From NCBI GenBank assembly GCA_937892735.1, contig CALBGL010000081.1:1-11190 (forward strand): a DNA stretch of 11,190 nucleotides, read 5' to 3'. The stretch's first letter is position 1, and every line of letters starts with the position of its first letter. This document shows positions 1 to 6,046 of this stretch, one piece after another. Below the pieces are notes generated by a model, which saw only the letters and a list, made by a program, of their open reading frames with translations, had not been told where the DNA came from and ran no database searches. Source of the stretch: an uncultured Clostridia bacterium (GTDB lineage Bacteria; Bacillota; Clostridia; Lachnospirales; Bianqueaceae). The position numbers and the translations under genes are program-made.

Positions 1-1
1 C

Positions 2-70
2 TCACGCAGTAATGAGGATATCGCAAAATCATCCGCTTTGTTCCATTTCAAAAAAGCCATTGCTCCTTAG
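2..70 (+). CDS. possible 3' end of an unidentified gene (partial, weak)
   Basis: A plus-strand frame is open from the left edge to a TAG at 68-70 and reads as 22 plausible residues ending in HFKKAIAP. If real, it is the C-terminus of a gene that lies mostly outside the window and converges on the isomerase gene. The stretch is too short for any family assignment. The stop falls inside the terminator hairpin of the opposite strand, which is common for convergent genes. Other frames are also partly open here, so this is only a candidate. Confidence 0.22.
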   Translation, partial: SRSNEDIAKSSALFHFKKAIAP

Positions 71-98
71 ATGATTTCTCATCTATTTTGCAATGGCT
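49..98 (-). terminator. rho-independent terminator of the isomerase gene, nested hairpin
   Basis: Read on the minus strand, a 9-bp outer stem (AGCCATTGC at 98-90 with GCAATGGCT at 63-55) encloses a 4x4 internal loop. Inside is a perfect 7-bp inner stem (TAGATGA at 85-79 with TCATCTA at 74-68) capped by a GAAA tetraloop. The outer stem runs directly into six T residues (55-50). It lies 24 nt after the isomerase stop codon, where a terminator for the leftward sugar module is expected. Confidence 0.9.
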
Positions 99-121
99 CC
101 CCACTTGTCTTTGACTGCTCT

Positions 122-1540
122 TTATCTGGTTACGATATCCACCGGTATGTTAAAGATCTTCGCTACCTTCAGAATCGTATCAATATGTCTGCCCGTTGCC
201 GCCGCGAAATGATGCGTAGGACCGCATTCACTCCAGCGTGTGACAAACTCCCGCGCGCCACAAGTGAAGCGCGTTCTCATGTTAGTATCTCCAAAGGACA
301 GGATCTTGCCTTCTTCGTTGACGCCTTCCGCGGCGATGAACTTGAAGTGTCCATCACCATCCTGCGTGATTGCAAGATATGTCACCGGACCGGTATGCGG
401 GTAGAACTGCGTCAGATATCCGCCGCCCGTCTTTCCATGGAATACCTTCACAATTTTCATCGTAGGCTTCTTCGCGGAAATATCGGCGTCACCCGAACCG
501 CTATGTCCAATGATCGCGATATCGTCGTTGAAATCAATCGAATACATTTCAGCCAGCTGTCCGGTGCCGGAAATGGTCTTCAGGATGCTCATGGCCATCG
601 CTACCTTGATGTCTCCTTCTACCGCGCATGCCGTTCCCTGCTTAATCAGCATCGAGAATGCTGGAATCAGCATGCTGTCCAGAACGCCTGCTTTGCCCTG
701 CGCAAATCCATTGTAATGAGACGCGATCAGGCCCAACTTCTCATCCTTGACCCACTGCTCAAAAGCCACGACATACTTAGCCATCTCCCAGACTTCCTCG
801 ATACTTCCGCCACCTTCGATGTCAAAAGTATCCAGAATATCCTGCGCCTTTGTGCGAATCGCCTCTTCATCCGTGATATCATCGGCAATCGCCCACATGG
901 CTTCCCAGTCAAACTGTTTCGTATATACATGCATTCTTCGGTACAGGTTGGATTCATCAATATACAGATCCATCATACCTGGATACGGTCTGCCGATCTG
1001 CGCCAGATTCGTATCTCGAAATCTTCTTCTGACCTGCGCCGCGCGGCACCAGTCCTCGATCTCCGCCTGCACCTGTGGATCGCCGCCTTCTACTACTCCA
1101 GTGATCACCGCATGTCTCTTTCCGAATCTCTCCAGATCCGCCACCATTTCGCCTACAGCGCCGCAGGCATAGCCTTCTCCCAGCCAGGACGCGATATCCG
1201 TATGGTCATAATCCAACGCCTTAAGCTTCTGTATATTGACAAGCACCACCGGCACATCCAGATCCTTGACCGCCGGCAGCATGTTGTATGAGGTAGCATA
1301 CGTCAGAAGCTGCAAGAAGACCAGATCCACGTCAGCTGCCCGAAACAGGTCGCCAGCAGCCTGAGACTGTTCTTTGGTGGTAACCATCCCACCGTCAATG
1401 ATTTCTACCGAATCCGGAATCGTCTTCTTAAACGCCGCATACTGTGCCTCAAACTCTGGCACCAATGATGGAAATTGCGGCAAGTAAGCGCCCAAAGCGA
1501 TGGAGAACACACCTACCTTGGCCTTTGTATCCACTAACAT
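122..1540 (-). CDS. L-arabinose/L-fucose isomerase family protein
   Basis: This 472-aa cytoplasmic protein looks like an aldose-ketose isomerase of the AraA/FucI fold. Those enzymes use a divalent metal, usually Mn2+, to convert sugars such as L-arabinose to the ketose. The AraA metal ligands can be matched by motif: E308 in CAVEGD, E331 in the E-x-Y-S-x-x-F stretch, H346 in IIGHSG, and the H443/H444 pair in GPTHHFA. The catalytic site therefore appears intact, although overall divergence from classical AraA (about 500 aa) leaves the substrate open. The ATG is preceded by GGAGGG (1547-1552) with a 6-nt spacer. The gene lies 132 nt downstream of a beta-propeller carbohydrate protein, suggesting it processes the monosaccharide released by that protein. 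Family is confident; substrate is not. Confidence 0.88.
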   Translation of the reverse strand: MLVDTKAKVGVFSIALGAYLPQFPSLVPEFEAQYAAFKKTIPDSVEIIDGGMVTTKEQSQAAGDLFRAADVDLVFLQLLTYATSYNMLPAVKDLDVPVVLVNIQKLKALDYDHTDIASWLGEGYACGAVGEMVADLERFGKRHAVITGVVEGGDPQVQAEIEDWCRAAQVRRRFRDTNLAQIGRPYPGMMDLYIDESNLYRRMHVYTKQFDWEAMWAIADDITDEEAIRTKAQDILDTFDIEGGGSIEEVWEMAKYVVAFEQWVKDEKLGLIASHYNGFAQGKAGVLDSMLIPAFSMLIKQGTACAVEGDIKVAMAMSILKTISGTGQLAEMYSIDFNDDIAIIGHSGSGDADISAKKPTMKIVKVFHGKTGGGYLTQFYPHTGPVTYLAITQDGDGHFKFIAAEGVNEEGKILSFGDTNMRTRFTCGAREFVTRWSECGPTHHFAAATGRHIDTILKVAKIFNIPVDIVTR

Positions 1541-1608
1541 AATAAGCCCTCCGATATGATGAAATTAAGGCAATACTGCATGGTATCCCGCAGCATCCTC
1601 TTAGGGGT

Positions 1609-1638
1609 ATTATACACTAACCAGGCCTGCGCGCGCAA
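1609..1638 (-). promoter_or_regulatory. candidate internal promoter for the isomerase gene
   Basis: On the minus strand a perfect TATAAT (1614-1609) lies 18 nt after a weak -35, TTGCGC (1638-1633). It would start transcription about 60 nt before the isomerase ATG. Only three of six -35 bases match, so this may supplement read-through from the propeller gene. No clear terminator separates the two genes. Confidence 0.4.
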
Positions 1639-1672
1639 TACAAAAATCAAAATCCCACGGCTTTTGCTCGGA

Positions 1673-3487
1673 TTATTCTGCCGCCAGCGTTCTACTCGCA
1701 AAACTGCGTATCGTATAGGCCGTCTCAGCCTTGGGCGTATCGTCCGGAAGATCCTGAATCATGCCGCCTTTCCCGCAATCTTCAAACGTCTGCCAGGGCA
1801 GCACGGCTTTCGTAGTGAAGAGAATTCGTTCCACCTGTTCCAGGGGCTGATTGAAGTTGAAATCTCTCTGCACCGTCTGGTCGTCCCATGACAACGTCAC
1901 CTGCGCCGATCCCTTGACACAGTCCAGCGTCATCGTCACATCAATCCACGTATCCGCCGGATACTCCAGCCACTCTCTGGGCGCACCGCCTGTCTTCACT
2001 CGCAGCATACCATCCGCGTCGAACATTAGACGAAGAGCCTGTTTGCCGCAGCGATCCTGCGCCTCGATCACCATGGCGGTGCCTTCCCGCAGATTTTCCA
2101 CCTTCAGACTTGTCTTTACTTCACTTAACACCGCGGGTACGATGGCGCGCTGCGCCCTAGGACGATCATAGGGGTCTTTATCCGATAGACGCAGTCCTTC
2201 CTGCGTCTTTTCGACCTCTGTCCATTGGGGAATATACAGATTCCATGCATCCAGATTGGAGAAATCCTCATCCACATCTTCTTTCTGTACCCCACAAATC
2301 GGAACCGGCACTTCACACACCCAGATATCCTCTTTATTCACACTGTATGTGAGCCACATCTTGCCATCCCGAGGCTGCGGATTACTCTCGCAGATGCCCC
2401 GCATGTACTGCGCCCCCAGATTTTTCAAGCCGCCCTCATAGCGGCAGGGCGAAATCTCCGGTACGATGGCCAGCATATTCGAAAAATCTTCTCCATTATC
2501 CCCGGTTACGACCGCCAGCGGCCAGCGATGCGCCCCATTCCTCGAAGGATTATATACCAACGCATAGCGCCCATCATCCGTCTTCTGCCCCCAGACCTTC
2601 GCCGTATTCGTCTCTAACGAATAAGACATCTTACGGTCCGTCCACGTCTTGCCACCGTCCTGACTGCGAATGACCGCGCCATTCTTATAGACGCCCATGA
2701 TATCTCCACCAGGCAGGGTATAGTAACTGAGCGCCTGTCCTCCCGGCACCGAGAAGAGTTCGGTATCGTAACGCTGCTCTTCCCACCACTGCTGAATCAC
2801 CAGGTGGTTGTCCAGGTATTCCTGCACTGCCCTTACGAAATCGGGATCGTCGCTTTCCTCGAAATAGGGGAATACATCGGTATTCTCCCGTGTATAGCCT
2901 CCCGGCGCATTATATCGGATAAAATAAATCGGCGACAGCGAAAGATCCGGATAAATCTCCCGCACAACGCGGCCCACGCCGTATCCATTATTGGGCGCAA
3001 TATGAATATGCGGTGAGATCCCATAAAACGCGCTGACCAAGAGTTTCCCTTCCGTCGTGACATAAAAACCCATCCGCTGATGGCAGATCGCCGGCGTCTT
3101 TTCCTCCAGAAGCTCCTTCCCTGGACCCAAATAGGGCGCGCTGGGTACTTCAATGGAAGGGAAAACCACCTCCGGCTTACTCCAATGTCGCCCGTCCTGC
3201 GAGTGACAAAGCAGCGTCTGTCCCGGCGGCATATGTTCTGTCTGTACGTTGGACAGATACTCCACAAAGAATCGGCCCTCCCACCAGGCAATCATAGCCG
3301 CATGATTATAGGTCCATCCATACCCATCCCCCGATGCCTCCACATTGTCCCGGCAGGCACGCATGATCTGATAATTCTTTACTCCCACGGCATGGCGCAG
3401 GCCTCCGTCCTGAAAGCGGATGTCCACATTCTTACCGCCATGAATCCGAATTCGGTCTTCTTTTAACATGTCTTCCCGATACCCCAT
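1673..3487 (-). CDS. sialidase-like BNR/Asp-box beta-propeller protein (putative glycosidase or polysaccharide lyase)
   Basis: This 604-aa protein lacks a signal peptide or membrane segment and so is probably cytoplasmic. Residues ~1-400 read as a sialidase-superfamily propeller: a canonical Asp box SQDGGKTWT (275-283), degenerate ones at 96-103 (SQDGRHWS) and 328-336, and a conserved-looking block around WLTYSVNKEDIWV (378-390) closing the propeller. Residues ~405-565 form a second beta-rich region resembling a LamG/concanavalin-like sandwich, often carbohydrate binding. The propeller fold is shared by sialidases (GH33), GH145 rhamnosidases and rhamnose-glucuronate lyases (PL27), so the reaction cannot be named; no GH33 arginine triad was assigned. 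The ATG has a purine-rich AGGAAGG upstream; M7 is a possible alternative start. Downstream lies an isomerase, which supports intracellular breakdown of an imported oligosaccharide. The gene is preceded by a structured leader. Confidence 0.82.
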   Translation of the reverse strand: MGYREDMLKEDRIRIHGGKNVDIRFQDGGLRHAVGVKNYQIMRACRDNVEASGDGYGWTYNHAAMIAWWEGRFFVEYLSNVQTEHMPPGQTLLCHSQDGRHWSKPEVVFPSIEVPSAPYLGPGKELLEEKTPAICHQRMGFYVTTEGKLLVSAFYGISPHIHIAPNNGYGVGRVVREIYPDLSLSPIYFIRYNAPGGYTRENTDVFPYFEESDDPDFVRAVQEYLDNHLVIQQWWEEQRYDTELFSVPGGQALSYYTLPGGDIMGVYKNGAVIRSQDGGKTWTDRKMSYSLETNTAKVWGQKTDDGRYALVYNPSRNGAHRWPLAVVTGDNGEDFSNMLAIVPEISPCRYEGGLKNLGAQYMRGICESNPQPRDGKMWLTYSVNKEDIWVCEVPVPICGVQKEDVDEDFSNLDAWNLYIPQWTEVEKTQEGLRLSDKDPYDRPRAQRAIVPAVLSEVKTSLKVENLREGTAMVIEAQDRCGKQALRLMFDADGMLRVKTGGAPREWLEYPADTWIDVTMTLDCVKGSAQVTLSWDDQTVQRDFNFNQPLEQVERILFTTKAVLPWQTFEDCGKGGMIQDLPDDTPKAETAYTIRSFASRTLAAE

Positions 3488-3522
3488 GATGACCCTTCCT
3501 TTCTCTTTTTCTTCCAGTTGCT

Positions 3523-3643
3523 CGGCATAGCTTGACGCTGCCGTACCACGAACTGATTCGCTTTCGGAGATGGACGCCCTTTGGCGGCCATCTCGGGGCG
3601 TGGCTCAATCTCCCCTAAGTTACAGACTCTGCCAAGCCACGCC
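3523..3643 (-). ncRNA. structured 5' leader of the propeller gene, candidate cis-regulatory RNA
   Basis: Minus-strand RNA upstream of the propeller gene can form four local hairpins. H1 is a perfect 9-bp stem, GGCGTGGCT/AGCCACGCC (3635-3643 with 3597-3605), with a 29-nt loop. H2 is a 7-bp stem (3588-3594 with 3567-3573) with an inner 4-bp GC stem (3583-3586 with 3575-3578) and an AAAG loop. H3 is a 4-bp CGAA/TTCG hairpin (3549-3560). H4 is a CGGCA/TGCCG hairpin (3539-3543 with 3523-3527). H1 and H2 are only two bases apart and could stack. No terminator T-run follows, so regulation would have to act on translation or RNA stability. It did not match any riboswitch class I could recall. The region might instead be a protein-binding site or an intergenic repeat. 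Confidence 0.4.
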
Positions 3644-3644
3644 T

Positions 3645-3672
3645 ATTGTACCACATTCTCCCTGTCCCGCAA
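3645..3672 (-). promoter_or_regulatory. candidate promoter for the propeller gene and its leader
   Basis: On the minus strand TTGCGG (3672-3667) and TACAAT (3650-3645) are separated by 16 nt. The -10 matches consensus at five of six bases, the -35 at three. The predicted start, around 3638-3641, falls at the base of leader hairpin H1, so the transcript would begin with the structured element. Confidence 0.5.
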
Positions 3673-3750
3673 AAGGATCATTGTCTACAAAACCTGTTCA
3701 TTTCTCCACTTTTCTAAGAAAGCTTTTATGGAATCTTAAACTTTAGCACA

Positions 3751-3779
3751 TTGACGAGCCCTCTATTCTCTTGTATAAT
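3751..3779 (+). promoter_or_regulatory. sigma-A-type promoter for the first CmpB-like gene
   Basis: TTGACG (3751-3756) and a perfect TATAAT (3774-3779) are separated by 17 nt. Transcription should start near 3786, about 27 nt before the chosen ATG. An upstream in-frame ATG at 3771 overlaps the -10 box and so cannot be the start for this promoter. Confidence 0.85.
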
Positions 3780-3800
3780 AAACATATCATTGAAAAAGTC

Positions 3801-3806
3801 AAGGAG
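3801..3806 (+). promoter_or_regulatory. ribosome binding site that fixes the start of the first CmpB-like gene
   Basis: AAGGAG lies 6 nt before the ATG at 3813. The upstream in-frame ATG at 3771 has no such site and overlaps the promoter. Confidence 0.85.
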
Positions 3807-3812
3807 ACCATT

Positions 3813-4631
3813 ATGGGATTTAATTTCTACGTCCTTTCGTGGATGTTTTTGATCTATTCTTTCCTGGGGTGGTGCGCCGAAGTCATCTTCGTCGCTTTCG
3901 ATACGAAGTGCTTCGATAATCGTGGATTTCTGCGAGGTCCGGTGTGCCCCATCTATGGCGTGGGAATCACACTGATCCTGTTCTGTCTCAGGCCTTTTAC
4001 AGAAAACTGGTTTGTACTTTTTATCATATCGCTCCTCCTCACAACGGTGCTGGAACTGGTAGTTGGCATTTTACTGAAAAAATGTTTTCATCACGAATGG
4101 TGGAATTACTCTCAATTTCGTTTCAACTTCCGCGGCTATATCTGTCTGCGTTTTTCCCTGCTCTGGGGTGTTGGATGTCTTTTTGTCGTCAAATTCGTGC
4201 ATCCCGTAGTATCCTTTTTTATCCTCAATTGTCCTCGTGATCTGGGCCTCCCCCTTCTTTGTTTCTTTGGCGTAATTTTTATTGTCGATGTGGTCGTGAC
4301 GCTGTTATCCATCCATTCCTATCCCAAACGCCTGAAAGCGCTAAATGATATCGAATCCCGCCTGCACCAGCTCTCCGAGGACCTGGGTATCAGCCTCTTC
4401 GGCAGCGTCAGTTCTGTGATGTGCGTATTGGACAAGAAGAACTGGGCTCCGGACAAGCAGGCTAAGGCCCGAGAAGCTGAGGTGCTCGTTCAGAAACGGG
4501 AACCGCTGCTGCAGAACAAAAATCATGTACACAAGCATCTTCTCAAGGGCTTTTCCTTTCTCTATGAGGATCGATACCGTTCCGCGATTGTGGCTTTAAA
4601 ACGATATCTGATGCGGAATCGCTTTTCATAA
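3813..4631 (+). CDS. CmpB-like membrane protein (putative ABC-transporter type IV family), paralogue 1
   Basis: This 272-aa protein has about five membrane helices (roughly residues 5-28, 44-60, 67-88, 109-128, 144-166) and a cytoplasmic C-terminal third. It carries family hallmarks: GWCAEV (19-24), RGFLRGPVCPIYGVG (37-51), WWNYS (96-100), RGYIC (107-111) and SLLWG (115-119). These match the Pfam 'putative ABC-transporter type IV' (CmpB) family. Despite the name, no ATPase partner is present here and the function is not established. The C-terminus holds an amphipathic KGFSFLYEDRYRSAIVALKR-like stretch (245-264) that aligns with the end of the second family member at 7815-8618. The start follows AAGGAG with a 6-nt spacer. 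The gene has its own promoter; no terminator follows before rubrerythrin, whose promoter begins 17 nt after the stop. Confidence 0.85.
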   Translation: MGFNFYVLSWMFLIYSFLGWCAEVIFVAFDTKCFDNRGFLRGPVCPIYGVGITLILFCLRPFTENWFVLFIISLLLTTVLELVVGILLKKCFHHEWWNYSQFRFNFRGYICLRFSLLWGVGCLFVVKFVHPVVSFFILNCPRDLGLPLLCFFGVIFIVDVVVTLLSIHSYPKRLKALNDIESRLHQLSEDLGISLFGSVSSVMCVLDKKNWAPDKQAKAREAEVLVQKREPLLQNKNHVHKHLLKGFSFLYEDRYRSAIVALKRYLMRNRFS

Positions 4632-4647
4632 AAACACAAAATAGGGG

Positions 4648-4676
4648 TTGACTTTTTAGAATTTTCCAACTATGAT
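4648..4676 (+). promoter_or_regulatory. promoter for rubrerythrin
   Basis: TTGACT (4648-4653) and TATGAT (4671-4676) are separated by 17 nt, giving five of six matches in each box. The predicted start near 4683 leaves a leader of about 27 nt. No clear operator, such as a PerR-like box, was recognised around it. Confidence 0.8.
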
Positions 4677-4709
4677 AAAGGTAGATTTCACAGAAAGGAG
4701 ATCTGGACT

Positions 4710-5249
4710 ATGAAAGAATTAAAAGGCACCAAGACAGAGGCCAATCTGATGGCGGCGTTCGCTGGGGAGTCTCAGGCGCGCAACAAATATACTTTCTATG
4801 CTTCCAAGGCAAGAAAGGATGGCTATGTACAGATTGCCAAGATCTTTGAAGAAACCGCAGCCAATGAAAAGGAGCATGCGGAGATCTGGTTTAAGCTGCT
4901 GCATGATGGCATTCCTTCCACCGAGGAGAACCTGAAGGATGCGGCCGCCGGCGAGAACTATGAGTGGACTGATATGTACGCGGGCTTCGCGAAGACCGCG
5001 AAGGAAGAGGGTTTTGATCGTATTGCCGCTCTCTTTACCATGGTTGGCGCCATTGAGAAAGAACACGAGGAACGTTATCTTAAGCTCCTGGCCAATGTAC
5101 AAGAGGGTCTGGTTTTCTCCAGAGATGGAGATATGATCTGGCAGTGCTCGAATTGTGGTCATATTGTCGTAGGTAAGAAAGCGCCGGAAGTTTGTCCGGT
5201 CTGCGCTCATCCTAAGGCATATTTCCAAATCAAGGCAGAAAATTATTAA
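4710..5249 (+). CDS. rbr: rubrerythrin
   Basis: This 179-aa cytoplasmic non-haem iron protein reduces hydrogen peroxide to water in anaerobes. The N-terminal ferritin-like four-helix domain (about 1-135) holds the di-iron ligands E20 in FAGESQ, E53 with H56 in NEKEH, E85 in EWTDMY, and E116 with H119 in IEKEH. The position of the second Glu in the E-x-x-E motif of Desulfovibrio rubrerythrin is D88 here. The C-terminal rubredoxin domain has the iron-binding cysteines C146-x-x-C149 and C162-x-x-C165. The length equals that of ordinary rubrerythrins. AAAGGAG lies 9 nt before the ATG. The gene has a strong promoter and a following terminator, so it is probably expressed mainly alone. A flavodiiron protein 4.5 kb downstream complements it in oxygen defence. 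Confidence 0.97.
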   Translation: MKELKGTKTEANLMAAFAGESQARNKYTFYASKARKDGYVQIAKIFEETAANEKEHAEIWFKLLHDGIPSTEENLKDAAAGENYEWTDMYAGFAKTAKEEGFDRIAALFTMVGAIEKEHEERYLKLLANVQEGLVFSRDGDMIWQCSNCGHIVVGKKAPEVCPVCAHPKAYFQIKAENY

Positions 5250-5256
5250 TCTTAGC

Positions 5257-5292
5257 AAAAGGAGGTGCCGCAGCAGGTGGCATCTCTTTTTC
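5257..5292 (+). terminator. terminator after rubrerythrin
   Basis: GAGGTGCC (5262-5269) pairs with GGCATCTC (5279-5286), 8 bp with one G-U pair, around a 9-nt loop. Flanking A residues (5257-5260) can pair with the T run (5287-5291), a typical bidirectional-looking terminator. The 5' arm also contains a near-perfect Shine-Dalgarno sequence (AAAGGAGGTG). Confidence 0.75.
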
Positions 5293-5320
5293 TATATTTC
5301 TTTAAAGGAGACTTCCATTT

Positions 5321-6046
5321 ATGAAACTGCTCATCATTCGTCACGGAGATCCGGATTACGCCGCCGACTCTGTCACTAAGAAAGGCGCGCGCGAAGCGGA
5401 GATGCTGGCGGAGCGTCTTTCTCATCTCAATGTTCATACTTTTTATGTATCCCCGCTGGGCCGCGCACAGCGTACGGCGGCCCCCGCATTGCAGCTTCTC
5501 CATAAAGACGCCGTCACCCTGCCCTGGCTGCGGGAATTTCAGGCGCCAGTACAGGATCCCGATACCGGCAGCCCGCGCAATCCCTGGGATTTCAAGCCCG
5601 CTTACTGGATGCAGGATCCTCGATTTTACGACTCGTCCCTATGGACGCAGACGCCCATCATGCAGACCGGTAATGTGGCCACAGAAACGCGGCGAGTCTA
5701 CCAAGGCCTGGATGATATTCTTAGGCAACATGGGTATCGTCGCAAGGGACTATACTACGAAGCGACCGCAGCCAATACGGATACGATCGCTTTCATCTGT
5801 CATTTCGGCGTGGAATGCGTCATGTTGTCCCATCTGATGAACATTTCTCCCATGCCCCTATGGCATCATTTCTGCGCCCTTCCTTCTTCTGTCACCACGC
5901 TGGTCACCGAAGAGCGGGAAAAGGGCATTGCTGTTTTCCGCTGTCTTTCCTTTGGAGATCTGTCCCATCTGTATGCGCACGGCGAAGAACCCTCTTTTGC
6001 TGCCCGTTTCTGTGAAGTGTACGATAACTTTAGTCAGCGCCACTAA
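5321..6046 (+). CDS. histidine phosphatase superfamily protein (phosphoglycerate mutase-like)
   Basis: This 241-aa cytoplasmic protein begins with the phosphohistidine motif LLIIRHGD (R7, H8, G9). It has the SPLGRAQRTA segment (44-53, with R48 and R51 for phosphate binding), a candidate acid E72 in LREF, and the second catalytic histidine H161 in FICHFGVE. All catalytic elements are therefore present. Between E72 and H161 sits an insert of about 85 residues rich in Trp and Pro (NPWDFKP, YWMQDP) that probably shapes substrate binding. The family includes mutases and phosphatases of small phosphorylated metabolites, and the substrate cannot be told. AAAGGAG lies 10 nt upstream of the ATG. No good promoter is visible between the rubrerythrin terminator and this gene, so read-through may supply transcription. 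Its 3' end overlaps the convergent serine hydrolase gene. Confidence 0.9.
   Translation: MKLLIIRHGDPDYAADSVTKKGAREAEMLAERLSHLNVHTFYVSPLGRAQRTAAPALQLLHKDAVTLPWLREFQAPVQDPDTGSPRNPWDFKPAYWMQDPRFYDSSLWTQTPIMQTGNVATETRRVYQGLDDILRQHGYRRKGLYYEATAANTDTIAFICHFGVECVMLSHLMNISPMPLWHHFCALPSSVTTLVTEEREKGIAVFRCLSFGDLSHLYAHGEEPSFAARFCEVYDNFSQRH

Noticed and set aside
71..1291. Long plus-strand open frame (406 codons) opposite the isomerase gene
   Set aside because: It lies wholly antisense to a gene with family motifs, has no Shine-Dalgarno site, and its translation is rich in Arg, His and Ser with no domain. It is a by-product of codon bias on the real strand.
1531..1594. 20-codon frame upstream of and overlapping the isomerase start
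   Set aside because: Its ATG follows AAGAGG with no spacer, too close for initiation, and nothing marks the peptide as a regulatory leader.
1641..1672. Possible terminator after the propeller gene
   Set aside because: The only stem is CAAAA/TTTTG with a 9-nt loop, too weak and AT-only to support a call.
3566..3660. Leader as a known riboswitch (ZTP, Mn2+ yybP-ykoY, or T-box)
   Set aside because: Short pieces are reminiscent (CCGCC..GGGC of ZTP; GGGGAG and GCGTCAA of yybP-ykoY; GTGGTAC of T-box), but the order and paired elements do not fit, no T-box terminator exists, and the downstream gene is not a typical target. This is from memory; an Rfam scan would decide.
3711..3721. TTTCT-A-AGAAA dyad upstream of the first CmpB-like promoter
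   Set aside because: A 5-bp arm in AT-rich sequence is expected by chance; no second copy was seen near the other promoters.
4719..5258. 179-codon minus-strand frame opposite rubrerythrin
   Set aside because: It almost exactly mirrors rubrerythrin, whose metal-ligand motifs are unambiguous. No ribosome binding site was found.
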